Source: Defluviitaleaceae bacterium (GTDB taxonomy: Bacteria > Bacillota > Clostridia > Lachnospirales > WQUN01). From it: a DNA stretch of 64,000 nt. The position numbers and the translations under genes were made by a program. Location of the stretch: positions 1 through 64,000 of the forward strand of contig WRDO01000004.1 of assembly GCA_009779755.1 (NCBI GenBank), written 5' to 3'. Each line of letters opens with the position of its first letter. The stretch's first letter is position 1. Below are positions 17,523-26,983 of the stretch, piece after piece. The notes beneath the pieces were generated by a model. That model saw only the letters and a program-made list of their open reading frames with translations, was not told where the DNA came from and ran no database searches.

Positions 17523-18632
17523 CTATTTCATTTCATATATCTTTTGCAACGCCTTAACCGCCTCAACCCTGTCCTCTTCCTCGTCTTCATCCGCGAAGAT
17601 AAAATCCTGCACCTGCCGATACCCGAACTTCAGCAGGATCATTTCTTTTATATAGTTCTTTTCCGTGCCGTTTGCGATGGCGGACACGTCCATATATTCC
17701 GCCGCGCCCTTGTAATACGCGGGAATCAAACGCTCGCACAGCTCCTCGAATTCGTCGAAGCCGTAGTCGTCGGCGATCAGGCTTGCAAGGTCCTCGCCGA
17801 GGTAACCCCAACCGGAGGTATCCCAATCGATCAGGCGGATATTGCCTTCGTCGTGGAATATGTTTTCTATCCAATAATCCCTGTGGCACAACACGACGGG
17901 CAAACGGCCGATACCTTCGAAAAACGCGTCCATGTTATCGTCGATGTCGTAAAACATTTGTTTTAAGTGCTGCGGGATTTTGCAAAAGTCGGTGCGCAGG
18001 TAGGTGTATTCGTAGGCTTCACCCTCCTGCAGCTTTACCGTGCCGTCGCGCAGCTGTTGTTTTTGTTCGTCCGTCAGCTCGCTGTATTCGGAAAGGTGCG
18101 CTTCGAGGTTGTGGCTCAACGTATGCCACTGCTCGTAATCCCTGCGCAAGTACCCCACGTCGCCGAAGTTGGCGGGCTTAACCGACGCGTCGGGCTGCGT
18201 AAATAACTTACCTTGGAAGCGCCCGATTTCGTACGCGGCCTTTTCCATCATATCCATGGTCAAGTCCTTGCCCGACGCACCCTCCGCGTATTCCATCCAG
18301 AGTTGGATTTCGTCCTCGGCTTCATTCATTTCGGCGTGATAACAAGTCGGCGGGCGGAAGGTTTCGAAACAATTTTCGCCGAAGCCGGAATTGTATAAGT
18401 CGTACTCCCTGCGCCACGAAAGCGGGTCGCCGGGGCGTTCCCATTTCTTTTGCGTCTTCCACACGACTTTGTAAGGTAATAAATCGCCCGCTGCGATTTC
18501 AACCTCGCCCTTCACCAGCCTGACGTCGCCCAGCGTGCCGCCTTGCAGCTCGCTTTCATTAAAAGAAGCGCGGATAACCTCCGCGCCTGTTTTTTTACCT
18601 AAAACCTTGTACAGCGTTTCTTCCTTAACCAT
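17523..18632 (-). CDS. Aminoglycoside phosphotransferase-fold kinase (CotS-like)
   Basis: 369 residues with the APH/choline kinase core: VVLCHRDYWIENIF (catalytic HxD...N) and IRLIDWDTSGWG (metal Asp). The size and acidic style match the spore-coat CotS/YutH-like group more than resistance enzymes. Start ATG overlaps the dnaB stop (TAATG), so it is co-transcribed with rplI and dnaB. Substrate unknown. Confidence 0.78.
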   Translation of the reverse strand: MVKEETLYKVLGKKTGAEVIRASFNESELQGGTLGDVRLVKGEVEIAAGDLLPYKVVWKTQKKWERPGDPLSWRREYDLYNSGFGENCFETFRPPTCYHAEMNEAEDEIQLWMEYAEGASGKDLTMDMMEKAAYEIGRFQGKLFTQPDASVKPANFGDVGYLRRDYEQWHTLSHNLEAHLSEYSELTDEQKQQLRDGTVKLQEGEAYEYTYLRTDFCKIPQHLKQMFYDIDDNMDAFFEGIGRLPVVLCHRDYWIENIFHDEGNIRLIDWDTSGWGYLGEDLASLIADDYGFDEFEELCERLIPAYYKGAAEYMDVSAIANGTEKNYIKEMILLKFGYRQVQDFIFADEDEEEDRVEAVKALQKIYEMK

Positions 18633-19975
18633 TACATCGATCCTCTCATCATGTTAATGAATTTTGTGTATGCTCCCAAGAAGGTCAGTTCGACCGTACC
18701 CGTGGGGCCGTTGCGTTGCTTGGCGATGATCACTTCCGCATGGTTTTTTTTCAGGGTTTCGGGGTTGTAGTATTCGTCGCGGTACAGAAAGGCGACCACG
18801 TCCGCGTCCTGCTCAATCGCGCCCGATTCGCGCAGGTCGCTTAACATGGGGCGGCGGTCCTTACGTGCCTCCACCGCACGGGAAAGCTGCGCCGCCACCA
18901 CGACGGGTACGCTTAACTCCTTCGCCATCGCCTTTAGCGAACGCGAAATTTCGGAGATTTCCAATTGACGGGATTCGGGGCGCGCGCCCGCCGCGGACGA
19001 CATGAGTTGCAAATAATCGACGATAACCAAGCCGAGTTTTTTTTCGGTTTTAAGGCGGCGGCATTTGGCGCGCATTTCCGTTATCGAAATCCCCGCGGTA
19101 TCGTCTATGTACAGGGGTGCGGCGGAGAGTCTGGGTATCGCTTCCGATACCTTGTCCCAATCGTCGCCTTCCAATTGCCCCGTACGCAGGCGCTGCGAAT
19201 CCACCATACCTTCCGCGCTTAACAAGCGGATGCCCAATTGCGCGGCGGACATTTCCAACGAAAAAATCGCCGTGGGTACGCCATCGCGCACCGCAGCGTT
19301 ATGCGCGACACTTAACAGAAAAGCCGTCTTTCCCATCGAAGGACGCGACCCGACCAAGATCAAATCTGCGGGCTGCAGTCCCGCCAGCTTACGGTCGATA
19401 TCCACAAACCCCGTAGGCACACCCGTTACCGCGCCTTGGGTTTGGTAGAGTTGCTCCAGTTTATCCAGCGTTTCCGCTATGACATAACTCATGGATGTGA
19501 AATCCCGGTTCGTATTACGCTGGGATATGTCGAAAATGCTTTTTTCCGCGTGTTCCAACAGCGCGTCAAGGCTTTCACGCGGGTCGTAACCCGATGCGAG
19601 TATTTGACCTGACGCTTTGATGAGCTGCCGCAGGATCGATTTATCCGCCACGATTTGCGCGTGCTGCCTGATATTGGCGGACGTATAGTACGTCCCCGCC
19701 AAGCGTACCACCATATCGCGCCCGCCGATTTGTTCAAGCAAGCCTTTTTCGGAGAGCTTGTCGCTTAAGGTCAGCACATCGACGGCGATACCCTTTGAAA
19801 ACAATTCCACCATCGTTTCGAACAGCGATTGGTTGGCGGGGGAATAGAAGTCCGAGCCGTTCACCACTTCGCAGGACACGGAAATAGCCTCGCGGTCAAA
19901 GAGCATACTGGCGAGTACGGCTTGTTCAGCGTCCAAATCGTGCGGGGGGATTCGCGGGATATTAGTTTCGGGCAT
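18632..19975 (-). CDS. dnaB: Replicative DNA helicase DnaB
   Basis: 447 residues, normal length. N-terminal domain PPHDLDAEQAVLASML (primase-binding), then the RecA core: PTGFVDIDRKLAGLQPADLILVGSRPSMGKTAF (Walker A), FSLEMS, LVIVDYLQLM (Walker B) and SDLRESGAIEQDADVV. It unwinds DNA at the fork. Directly after rplI, the common Bacillota order. Confidence 0.97.
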   Translation of the reverse strand: MPETNIPRIPPHDLDAEQAVLASMLFDREAISVSCEVVNGSDFYSPANQSLFETMVELFSKGIAVDVLTLSDKLSEKGLLEQIGGRDMVVRLAGTYYTSANIRQHAQIVADKSILRQLIKASGQILASGYDPRESLDALLEHAEKSIFDISQRNTNRDFTSMSYVIAETLDKLEQLYQTQGAVTGVPTGFVDIDRKLAGLQPADLILVGSRPSMGKTAFLLSVAHNAAVRDGVPTAIFSLEMSAAQLGIRLLSAEGMVDSQRLRTGQLEGDDWDKVSEAIPRLSAAPLYIDDTAGISITEMRAKCRRLKTEKKLGLVIVDYLQLMSSAAGARPESRQLEISEISRSLKAMAKELSVPVVVAAQLSRAVEARKDRRPMLSDLRESGAIEQDADVVAFLYRDEYYNPETLKKNHAEVIIAKQRNGPTGTVELTFLGAYTKFINMMRGSM

Positions 19976-19976
19976 T

Positions 19977-20423
19977 TTATTCTCCCGTTACTTCGAAATG
20001 CAGGGGAACGGTCACTTCCGCGTGTAATTTGACCGTGGCGGTATATTCGCCGATGGATTTGACCGGTTGGGGGAGTACGATCTTCTTTTTATCCACCTCG
20101 ATGTGTTTTTGGGATTGCAAGGCTTCGGCCAATTCTTTATTCGATACGGAACCGAACATCTTACCCTTGTCGCCGACCTTTACCTTTAGCGTGAGCTTGA
20201 CGTCTTTAATCCTATCCGCTATGGCTTGCGCGGCGGCGACTTCGGTTTGGTGTTTGTTCGCGATGCGTTCCCGCTGTTTTTCAAGATTATTGAGATTGGC
20301 TTTGGTGGCTTCGACCGCCAGCTTCTTGGGGAGGAGAAAGTTAACCGCATGACCATCCGCGGCGTTGATGATTTGACCCTTCTTACCTACGCCCTTAACG
20401 TCCTCCAATAAGATAACCTTCAT
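19977..20423 (-). CDS. rplI: 50S ribosomal protein L9
   Basis: 148 residues from ATG 20423 (MKVILLEDV), with AAAGGAGC upstream; the frame opens earlier but that part is not L9. The N-terminal domain [16 protein letters not shown] and the long linker helix are clear. L9 binds 23S rRNA and stabilises the L1 stalk side. Confidence 0.97.
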   Translation of the reverse strand: MKVILLEDVKGVGKKGQIINAADGHAVNFLLPKKLAVEATKANLNNLEKQRERIANKHQTEVAAAQAIADRIKDVKLTLKVKVGDKGKMFGSVSNKELAEALQSQKHIEVDKKKIVLPQPVKSIGEYTATVKLHAEVTVPLHFEVTGE

Positions 20424-20452
20424 GGGATTCGCTCCTTTCGGATTAGGACGCG

Positions 20453-20461
20453 AGTATAACA
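20453..20461 (-). promoter_or_regulatory. Extended -10 promoter of rplI-dnaB
   Basis: TGTTATACT on the minus strand, 30 bp before the rplI ATG; -35 weak (GTGTTG at 17 bp). Confidence 0.5.
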
Positions 20462-20523
20462 TATATTCCTTTCTTCAACACGTACAAAAAACGGGGTTGT
20501 CTAGCCTGTTCTGAAAATAATTT

Positions 20524-21726
20524 TTAATCCCATATTATTAAACCATTGTCTAATCTAACGATACTGTCAAATCTTCCGTTTTGAAGAATATCATCGCGTA
20601 AACTTGCACGCATATACAGAAATTCACCGGCAACATATACATAACCGACCGATTCAGAGAGGGGTTCGCCGCCGCCTTTTAATACCATTTCCCCTTGGCT
20701 GTTAAATTCAAATAAATCAGGATTAAAATTTCCTTCATTCATTTGTTTATACGTGACCCCAATCAAATTGCCGTCCCTGTCAAAAAATTCGTTCAACGCT
20801 TCATACAATGTCACAATATCGCCTGTTTCCACAGATAAACGATTGATAACGTGGTATGGTCCGTTTTCGTTTTCGCTGATACCCATATAATAAAGATAGC
20901 CGTCTGTGTAATTGAAGAAGTCGCCGCCCTTCAAAATTACGCCTTTGTTGCCGCCGTCCAAGTCCATGCGGCGAAATTCTCCTTCATTGTACGCCCAATA
21001 ATATAAACCGCTGTCGTCAACAGACACATTTGCAACAAATGTATCATCAAGGATTGTTTCTTCTCCTGTTTCAATATTATATACGCCGAGCTGACCCGCA
21101 CCAAGAAAAATCATACCCTTGTAATAATACATAAGTGACGCTTCCGAAAAAAGCAAAGTCATATTACTGCCATCAAGGTCTGCGCGGTATATATGAGAAG
21201 CGTTTGTTTCGTCGCGTTTATCAAAATAAATGCTGCTTTCCGCAACATACAGACTGCCGCAATATCCGTCAACAAGTTTTGTTTCTTCCGTGCCATCGGT
21301 ACGGATTCTATAAATCGGATTAAACTCCGGATAATCAAGGAAATAAACCCAACCGTCAAGGACGTTTATATTATGCCCTACGCGGTCACTTATTTTTGAT
21401 TTATCCGTACCGTCCGGCTTGGCTCTATACAGCTTCCAACCGTCACTTTGGCTTCGATAATAAATATATCCGTCGCCACCGTCACATAAAAGACCACCGG
21501 CGCTGATATTTCCGCCGGAAAATCCGAGTTGTTCTACCTGTTCAATCGGTGGTTTTGTGGTGTCCTCAACCGGATTAATAATGTCTTCAGCCGGATTATT
21601 TGTATCTTCAATTAAATTAATGGTGTCTTCGACCGGATTAATGGTACCTTCAACCGGATTTTTTCCACACCCAACAATCACAATGCAGAGTAACACAGCT
21701 AATAAAAATACAAAAAATCTCTTCAT
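20524..21726 (-). CDS. Lipoprotein with DUF5050-type beta propeller
   Basis: 400 residues. Lipobox IVIVGC at the end of a hydrophobic signal. Then a 7-residue linker repeat (~22-58) and a propeller whose blades repeat the pattern G-x-I-Y-Y-R...D-G-T-x-x-x-K-L (for example YIYYRSQSDGWKLYRAKPDGTDKSKI), as in DUF5050 proteins. It should be anchored outside the membrane. It has its own promoter and appears richer in A and T than its neighbours, which may mean later arrival. Function unknown. Confidence 0.85.
   Translation of the reverse strand: MKRFFVFLLAVLLCIVIVGCGKNPVEGTINPVEDTINLIEDTNNPAEDIINPVEDTTKPPIEQVEQLGFSGGNISAGGLLCDGGDGYIYYRSQSDGWKLYRAKPDGTDKSKISDRVGHNINVLDGWVYFLDYPEFNPIYRIRTDGTEETKLVDGYCGSLYVAESSIYFDKRDETNASHIYRADLDGSNMTLLFSEASLMYYYKGMIFLGAGQLGVYNIETGEETILDDTFVANVSVDDSGLYYWAYNEGEFRRMDLDGGNKGVILKGGDFFNYTDGYLYYMGISENENGPYHVINRLSVETGDIVTLYEALNEFFDRDGNLIGVTYKQMNEGNFNPDLFEFNSQGEMVLKGGGEPLSESVGYVYVAGEFLYMRASLRDDILQNGRFDSIVRLDNGLIIWD
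21549..21662 (-). repeat. Five 21-bp tandem repeats coding the lipoprotein linker
   Basis: Five imperfect units of NPVEDTI (NPVEGTI, NPVEDTI, NLIEDTN, NPAEDII, NPVEDTT) directly follow the lipid-bearing cysteine. They form a spacer between membrane and propeller. Confidence 0.85.
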
Positions 21727-21777
21727 TTTAATAACGCTCCTAAGTTCCTAAGATACAACAAATATTTGAATATACAT

Positions 21778-21806
21778 ATTATTCTAAAACATGTCTCGAC
21801 TTTCAA
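21778..21806 (-). promoter_or_regulatory. Candidate promoter of the propeller lipoprotein
   Basis: TTGAAA (21801-21806), 17 bp, AATAAT (21778-21783) on the minus strand. Confidence 0.45.
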
Positions 21807-21878
21807 TGTGTAATATTTGGAAATGCGGTATGGGGTGGAACGAACGCATCTTTGTCGGAATATGTCCGCAAGTTTTAA

Positions 21879-21907
21879 TTGCCCATTATTTTCCAGTATG
21901 CTATATT
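21879..21907 (+). promoter_or_regulatory. Sigma-A promoter of the noc/parB gene
   Basis: TTGCCC (21879-21884), 17 bp, TATATT (21902-21907), 42 bp before the ATG. Confidence 0.6.
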
Positions 21908-21948
21908 TCCATAAAATAACAAATCAACGGAAAGTGAGGGAACATACT

Positions 21949-22758
21949 ATGTCAAACAACGAAATATTGCATCTTTCGCTGGACGAGGTTAGGCCCAATC
22001 CTTATCAACCGCGGCGTTTTTTCGACCCGGCACGGTTGGAGGAACTGGCCGCATCCATACGCGCTTACGGGGTGCTGCAGCCCATCAGCGTACGTCAAAT
22101 CGCGGACGGGTATGAACTGATAGCCGGTGAACGCCGCTTGCGCGCCTGCCGCCTTGCGGGGCACGCGATTATCCCCGCCATCGTGGTGGATATGGGCGAA
22201 ATGGATTCCGCCGTGTTGGCGATGATCGAAAACCTTCAACGGCAGGACCTCCATTTCTTCGAGGAAGCGGAAGGGTTCGCCAACCTTATGGCCGATTACG
22301 GCTTCACGCAGGAAGCCCTCGCCGTACGCGTAGGCAAGACGCAATCCACCGTCGCCAACAAGATACGTATACTTAAACTTTCCGATAACATCCGCGAACG
22401 GATCGTGGAAAGCGGGCTGACCGAACGCCACGCACGGGCGTTATTAAAACTTAAAAACGAAGCCGACCAATCGGAAGCGCTCCAAAGAATCGTCAACCGT
22501 GAGCTTAACGTCCGCAAAACCGAGGACCTCATCGAGACGATGCTGGACGATAATGCCAAAACAGGGCGCAATACTATTTTCGTCCCTTTTATCCGTGACA
22601 TCCGTATCCTGACGAATTCAATAAAAGAAAGCCTCGAAACGGTGCGCCACTCGGGTATCGATTCGAAGTTCGACATGGAGCAAACCGAAACGGGCTGTGA
22701 AATACGCATTACCTTGGATTACGAAAAAAAGGGCTTAAAACGAGCGATGGGGCAATAA
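21949..22758 (+). CDS. ParB/Noc-family DNA-binding CTPase
   Basis: 269 residues from ATG 21949 (GAGGG upstream); the longer frame from 21817 covers the promoter. It has NPYQPRR, the CTP-binding motif GERRLRA, AMIENLQRQDLHFFEEAEG, a helix-turn-helix (TQEALAVRVGKTQSTVANKIRIL) and the GLTERHARALL segment. The protein loads on a 16-bp parS or NBS site and slides as a CTP clamp. No parA is next to it, so nucleoid occlusion (Noc) is as likely as segregation. Confidence 0.9.
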   Translation: MSNNEILHLSLDEVRPNPYQPRRFFDPARLEELAASIRAYGVLQPISVRQIADGYELIAGERRLRACRLAGHAIIPAIVVDMGEMDSAVLAMIENLQRQDLHFFEEAEGFANLMADYGFTQEALAVRVGKTQSTVANKIRILKLSDNIRERIVESGLTERHARALLKLKNEADQSEALQRIVNRELNVRKTEDLIETMLDDNAKTGRNTIFVPFIRDIRILTNSIKESLETVRHSGIDSKFDMEQTETGCEIRITLDYEKKGLKRAMGQ

Positions 22759-22759
22759 C

Positions 22760-23580
22760 CTACGCTATACCCAACACCGCTAAACGCTCCTTAAGAAATT
22801 CCGCCGCTAATTTGATATCCGCCTCGGGCGTGTCGCCGCATTCGCGTTCGATCGTAAGGAAGCCGTCAAACCCGATTTCATGCAGCGCCTTCAAGTATCC
22901 GTCCCATTTAACGCCGCCTTGCCCTAACGGAAGCTCCTGCCATTTCAACGGATTCGCCGAGACTTGGATACCGTCCTTCGCATGGGTATGCACGATGTAG
23001 TTACGCAAAGTGAATACGCCCGCTACGGGGTCGTCGTTTTTTACCATTACCAAGTTGGCGGGGTCGTAATTGACGCGTACGCCCAAAGCACCCAAGCTGT
23101 CAAGGAATTCCCCTAAAACGACGGCGGTTTCGGGCCCCGTTTCCACGGCGAAGTACGACCCGATGGAATCGGCGTACAACGCCAGCTCACGGCAGGCTTC
23201 GCGCATGATTTTTTTGGTTTCGTTTTCCTCGACGGGGACGGTCCCGATATGGGTGGTTACGATGTTGCATTCCAACCTTTTCGCCAAGTCGAGGATGCGT
23301 TTGGATTCCTCGATGAGGATGGGGTTGGTTTCACGGTTTTCAAAGCCGTGGCTTATGGCGTCGGGTGAGGAGATAAGGTCCCGCAAATGGCCGAAAACAC
23401 CATACCGTGGGATTTAACCCTGTCCAGCCATTCCTTGACGGTGGCGTCGGTCATATTTTTCGGAGCGAGCTCCCCCGATACCGCGTAGGCTTGGATACCT
23501 TCGCAGCCCAATGACGCCGCACGTTTTACCGCTTCCTTTAAGTCAATCGCAAAACTTTCCAACATACAGCCGATTTTCAT
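22760..23580 (-). pseudogene. Frameshifted TIM-barrel sugar-phosphate isomerase/epimerase
   Basis: Two frames together make one AP-endonuclease-2-fold protein of about 272 residues. The N-terminal part runs from ATG 23580 (MKIGCMLESFAIDLKEAVKR) to FSAICG, then goes out of frame; the rest (DLISSPDAISHGF... to 22760) continues one frame over. The break is at the short C-run 23380-23382: one extra base there would restore the gene. Metal-binding residues remain in VETGPE, NYDPANL, VHTHAKDG and TIERE. It is either a real frameshift or a base-calling error. The intact gene at 51007-51816 belongs to the same family. Confidence 0.8.
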
Positions 23581-23641
23581 TAAGTGCCTCCCGCGTTTTT
23601 TTGCATACTAACACGCGAATACCCTATAAACAATAGATTTG

Positions 23642-23654
23642 TGTGATATACTCG
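23642..23654 (+). promoter_or_regulatory. Possible extended -10 promoter of the DUF4097-type gene
   Basis: TGATATACT lies near 23645-23653, about 40 bp before the ATG at 23691. No clear -35. Confidence 0.3.
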
Positions 23655-23690
23655 TATATATAAATAAATGCACGAGAGGAAGAAAATTCG

Positions 23691-24965
23691 ATGCAAAATG
23701 AAAAATTGATGATCCTTAAAATGTTGGAGGACGGAAAAATTACCGCAACGGAGGCTTCAAGGTTATTGCAATCGGTGGACGCGGGTATTTCCCCTTCCGC
23801 ACCCCATCCCCTACCCCCGCCACCGCCGCGTATCCCGTCCGCTCCTTACGATTCACGCGATCGCGACCCGCGCCAGAACAGCCCTTCGGGTACCCGACCC
23901 GCTCCCCGTGCGGGGAGCACGCTCGACGATTTGGGCAAGCGGTTCGAAAGTTTCGCCAAGGATATGGAACCCAAGCTCCAAAAATTTACCGAAGTCGTGG
24001 CGGAAAAGATCACCGCCGGGGCGGATATGCTGTCCAAGGCGTTTACGGGTGACCCGCATCCCCCGTCACACAGCCACCACGGTACGTCGGGTGGCTACCA
24101 TACGCATACCTCCCAACAAACCCATACATCAAGACCCGCGTCCGCCCCGCCGTCGGTAACCGCACCCGGCGGCATGACGGAAAGGAACATCGAGATAGGC
24201 GTTGCCCCGGGTTTTAACGAATTGGCCCTTTCGGGTATCAACGGCGATCTGCGTATCAAGGGTTATAACGGCGATAAGATAACGGCCCGCATTTCCTACA
24301 GGGCAAAGCGAGCCGGAGCGGAGATCGACCTGATGAAATTAGGCAACAAGTATCAACTAAAATATGAGCCGGAGGATTTCGAACGTGTGGTTATCGACGC
24401 TTACGTGCCTGAGCGTGCCTTCAGCGTAATCAAATTGGACGGCGTCAATACGCACATGGATATATCCTCCCTTTCGGCCAACGACTTGCGTGTGTCCAAC
24501 GCCAACGGCAACCTGCGCCTTTCCGGTATATCGGCGACGAATATCACCGCAGAAAGCAGCGCGGGGCGGTTTATCGTCTCCAACATCGTCGCCGACTCCG
24601 CTTCGTTCGAAAACGTGACCGGTACCGTCGAAGCGGACGAACTCGACATCGCTAAGCTCGCCCTCACCAATTACAACGGGCCGCTGTCCCTGCTTATGTC
24701 CACCTTCGCGCGGCATTCCGATTATTTGTGGAGCATCGAGACCGGCAACGCCAAGCTCAACATAAACCTCCCCACCCTGCCCGACCTGGGTTACCACATC
24801 AAGGCGCACGCCGCCATGGGTGAGATTCGGCTCGGCTTGACGGGCTTACAATTCCTCATCAACGACCCCACGCTGGCGGAAGCGCGCTCCACCCATTTCG
24901 ACCACGCACCCAAAAAGGTAAAGATGGCGGTGGAAACTTCAAACGCGCCGCTGGTAATCAATTAA
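23691..24965 (+). CDS. DUF4097-type beta-repeat protein with YvlB-like N-terminus
   Basis: 424 residues. The N-terminal 30 (KLMILKMLEDGKITATEASRLLQSVD) are the short helical domain found at the front of YvlB/LiaX-like proteins. A proline- and histidine-rich linker follows (~35-165), then a repeated beta region with G-I-N-G-D-L-R, D-L-R-V-S-N-A-N-G-N-L-R-L-S-G, typical of DUF4097/adhesin-like right-handed helices. No signal peptide. In other Bacillota such proteins belong to cell-envelope stress responses. Ribosome site GAGAGGAAG. Confidence 0.8.
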   Translation: MQNEKLMILKMLEDGKITATEASRLLQSVDAGISPSAPHPLPPPPPRIPSAPYDSRDRDPRQNSPSGTRPAPRAGSTLDDLGKRFESFAKDMEPKLQKFTEVVAEKITAGADMLSKAFTGDPHPPSHSHHGTSGGYHTHTSQQTHTSRPASAPPSVTAPGGMTERNIEIGVAPGFNELALSGINGDLRIKGYNGDKITARISYRAKRAGAEIDLMKLGNKYQLKYEPEDFERVVIDAYVPERAFSVIKLDGVNTHMDISSLSANDLRVSNANGNLRLSGISATNITAESSAGRFIVSNIVADSASFENVTGTVEADELDIAKLALTNYNGPLSLLMSTFARHSDYLWSIETGNAKLNINLPTLPDLGYHIKAHAAMGEIRLGLTGLQFLINDPTLAEARSTHFDHAPKKVKMAVETSNAPLVIN

Positions 24966-24979
24966 CAGCATAAAAAACC

Positions 24980-25016
24980 AAGGCACTCCGACGTATTTTA
25001 CGGAGTGCCTTTTTTA
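24980..25016. terminator. Bidirectional intrinsic terminator
   Basis: AAGGCACTCCG, 10-base loop, CGGAGTGCCTT, followed by T-runs on both strands. It closes the DUF4097-type gene from the left and the spoIVA fragment from the right. Confidence 0.92.
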
Positions 25017-25030
25017 TTATATAAAACGTG

Positions 25031-25285
25031 CTACAGCATGATGCAGATTAACCCACCCGAGCCTTCGTTGATGATTTTTTGCAACGTTTCTTGGAATTTC
25101 ATTTGCGCTGTCTCAGGCATTCTAAACAACTTGTTTTGCAAGCCATCCCGCACCATGTCGTGCATAGACTTGCCAAACATATTCAATTCCCAAATACGCG
25201 CAGGGTCCTCGCCCATCTCCTCGTTGATGTAAGCGATCAAATCCTTCGATTGCGTTTCCGAACCGACGAGTGGGGATATTTCGGT
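25031..25285 (-). pseudogene. spoIVA: 3' part of spoIVA (last ~84 codons) cut off from its 5' part
   Basis: The codons after the recombination junction encode the end of SpoIVA through its own stop and are followed by a terminator. SpoIVA is a coat-basement ATPase of about 490 residues needed for spores; its conserved last strand region is intact here. The front ~400 codons are not in this window on either strand. If the element leaves in the mother cell, the gene can be rebuilt; otherwise it is dead. Confidence 0.88.
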
Positions 25286-26974
25286 TTGACTATACATTAT
25301 GAAATGCTCTGCCACATCACGCTTGGCGAAGGTTGCGATGGTGCATGGTATGGTGTTGCCCAACTTCATTTCGATTTGGATTTTCATTTCCGTTTTTTTG
25401 CTGCCTTGGAGAATTGTGACGGATTCCAACATCGCTTGTGCCACATGGAGTGTGGGGGATATTTCGTCTATATCTTCATGCGAAAGTGCAGGGGGCATAT
25501 CTTCCGCCGATAAAGTGGCAAAAAAATCTTTAACTTTTGACTGTTTTGCGGCTGTTGTGCTGACGGTTTTCTTTTCTTCTTTAAGTCGGGCAATTTCCAT
25601 GTTGCATTTTTCTGTTTCTGCTTTTAAACGATTGTTTTTTTCAAGATATTCAGTTTTGTCTATTTCATTTTCAGTATATAACTCTAACAACAAGTTTTGC
25701 TTGTTCTTTATTTTTTGAATCGCAGTTACTATTTTTGCGATTTCACTTGCATAATCAAACGCATCACGGCTGTCGGCTTTTTCGTACATGGCCAACAATT
25801 CGTCCACGCTTGCCGTATATATTTCCCTGTTGGATAACAAATCGTTGCCGATATGTTCCAATACAGCATCTAAGTCGCAGGTATATAAATGAGGGGTAGC
25901 ACAAGCCACCCTACCCTTTGCAAGATACTCCTTGCAACACCAACTTTCCGCAGGAATTTTACGGTCTTTCCACACTTTGCGGTAATGATGAGTGCCGTGT
26001 TCTTCACAAACAATTTTACCGCTGTACGGCGTTTGAGGAACGGTGCCGCGCCCCTTGCTTGCAAATTTTGATGTACGTACAGCTAAAATGGTATTAGCCC
26101 GTTCCCACAAATCTTCGGACACAATAGCGGGGATTTCTTCCGATTTATATAGGATTCTGTCTTCAAGAGCAGTCTTGACCTTCTTCTGCTCACGGTAGTC
26201 GTTGCTCTCTGTAATATGGCCGTGGTAGTAACCTTTGTACTTTGGGTTGGATAAAATACCTTTTAAACAACCCGGGTTAATTTCGCTGCCCGATTGGTTG
26301 CGGTAACCTTTTTCATGTAAGACACGTGCCAGCGTTCGGAAACCATACTTGTCCTGTGCATACAATCCATACAAGTCACGAATAAACTTTGCTTCATTTT
26401 CATCAATAACAAGTTTTCCCTTAGATTTTTTATATCCGTACATATTATCCTGCCCAAGCACCTTTCCCGCTTTATGTGCTTGTTTCATTCCGAACTTTAC
26501 ACGTTCGGAAAGACGACGAAGCTCGTCCTGCGCCAAAGAAGCCATAATCGTAAGCCGCAGTTCCGAATCAGAATACAGCGTACATATATTATCCGCTTGG
26601 AAAAACACACCTACATTGCTTGCAAGTAACCGGCGTGTGTATTGAATGCTATCCAGCGTATCACGCGCAAAGCGGCTGATTTCCTTAGTTATTAATAAAT
26701 CAAATTTGCTCAATTCGCCATCGGCAACCATACGTTTAAAATCGTCACGCTTTTTCACGCTTGCACCAGATAATCCTTCATCCACATAACCGCCTACAAA
26801 AGTCCAATTCACTGTTGACTTTATGAATTCATCAAAATATGCAATTTGATTATCCAAAGAGTTCAACTGCACATCAGAATCAGACGACACACGGGCATAA
26901 TACGCCACACGAAGGGGCAAATCATATATGGACTTGCCTTGTCCGAGCAGTTTTCGCATTTTTATTAATTCCAT
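25031..26974 (-). CDS. Large serine recombinase fused in frame to SpoIVA C-terminus
   Basis: 647 residues. Residues 1-~175 are a resolvase domain with the nucleophile in YYARVSSDS and later LLITKEISRFARDT. Then a recombinase domain (KAGKVLGQDNMYGYKK...), a zinc ribbon (VCEEHG, WCCKE, ACATP) and a coiled coil (~440-510). From about residue 564 (TEISPLVG) to the end (IINEGSGGLICIML) it is the C-terminus of SpoIVA, the spore-coat ATPase: QSKDL, DPARIW, MFGKS, EGL-like RDGLQNKL, RMPE and QETL all align with Bacillus SpoIVA. This is what one end of an element inserted in spoIVA looks like. Confidence 0.92.
   Translation of the reverse strand: MELIKMRKLLGQGKSIYDLPLRVAYYARVSSDSDVQLNSLDNQIAYFDEFIKSTVNWTFVGGYVDEGLSGASVKKRDDFKRMVADGELSKFDLLITKEISRFARDTLDSIQYTRRLLASNVGVFFQADNICTLYSDSELRLTIMASLAQDELRRLSERVKFGMKQAHKAGKVLGQDNMYGYKKSKGKLVIDENEAKFIRDLYGLYAQDKYGFRTLARVLHEKGYRNQSGSEINPGCLKGILSNPKYKGYYHGHITESNDYREQKKVKTALEDRILYKSEEIPAIVSEDLWERANTILAVRTSKFASKGRGTVPQTPYSGKIVCEEHGTHHYRKVWKDRKIPAESWCCKEYLAKGRVACATPHLYTCDLDAVLEHIGNDLLSNREIYTASVDELLAMYEKADSRDAFDYASEIAKIVTAIQKIKNKQNLLLELYTENEIDKTEYLEKNNRLKAETEKCNMEIARLKEEKKTVSTTAAKQSKVKDFFATLSAEDMPPALSHEDIDEISPTLHVAQAMLESVTILQGSKKTEMKIQIEMKLGNTIPCTIATFAKRDVAEHFIMYSQTEISPLVGSETQSKDLIAYINEEMGEDPARIWELNMFGKSMHDMVRDGLQNKLFRMPETAQMKFQETLQKIINEGSGGLICIML
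25262..25300. other. Probable recombination junction (att site) within spoIVA
   Basis: The change from recombinase-type to SpoIVA-type protein falls at codons S-Q|T-E-I-S near 25285. In intact SpoIVA proteins a V-Q/E-T/S-E motif stands here, so the shared core may be around CAAACCGAAATATCC (minus strand, about 25274-25288). Exact limits cannot be set from one end. Confidence 0.55.
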
Positions 26975-26983
26975 AATTCACAC

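Noticed and set aside
17523-18632. Aminoglycoside resistance gene
   Set aside because: Only the kinase fold is shared; size and the dnaB operon context fit the CotS-like group better.
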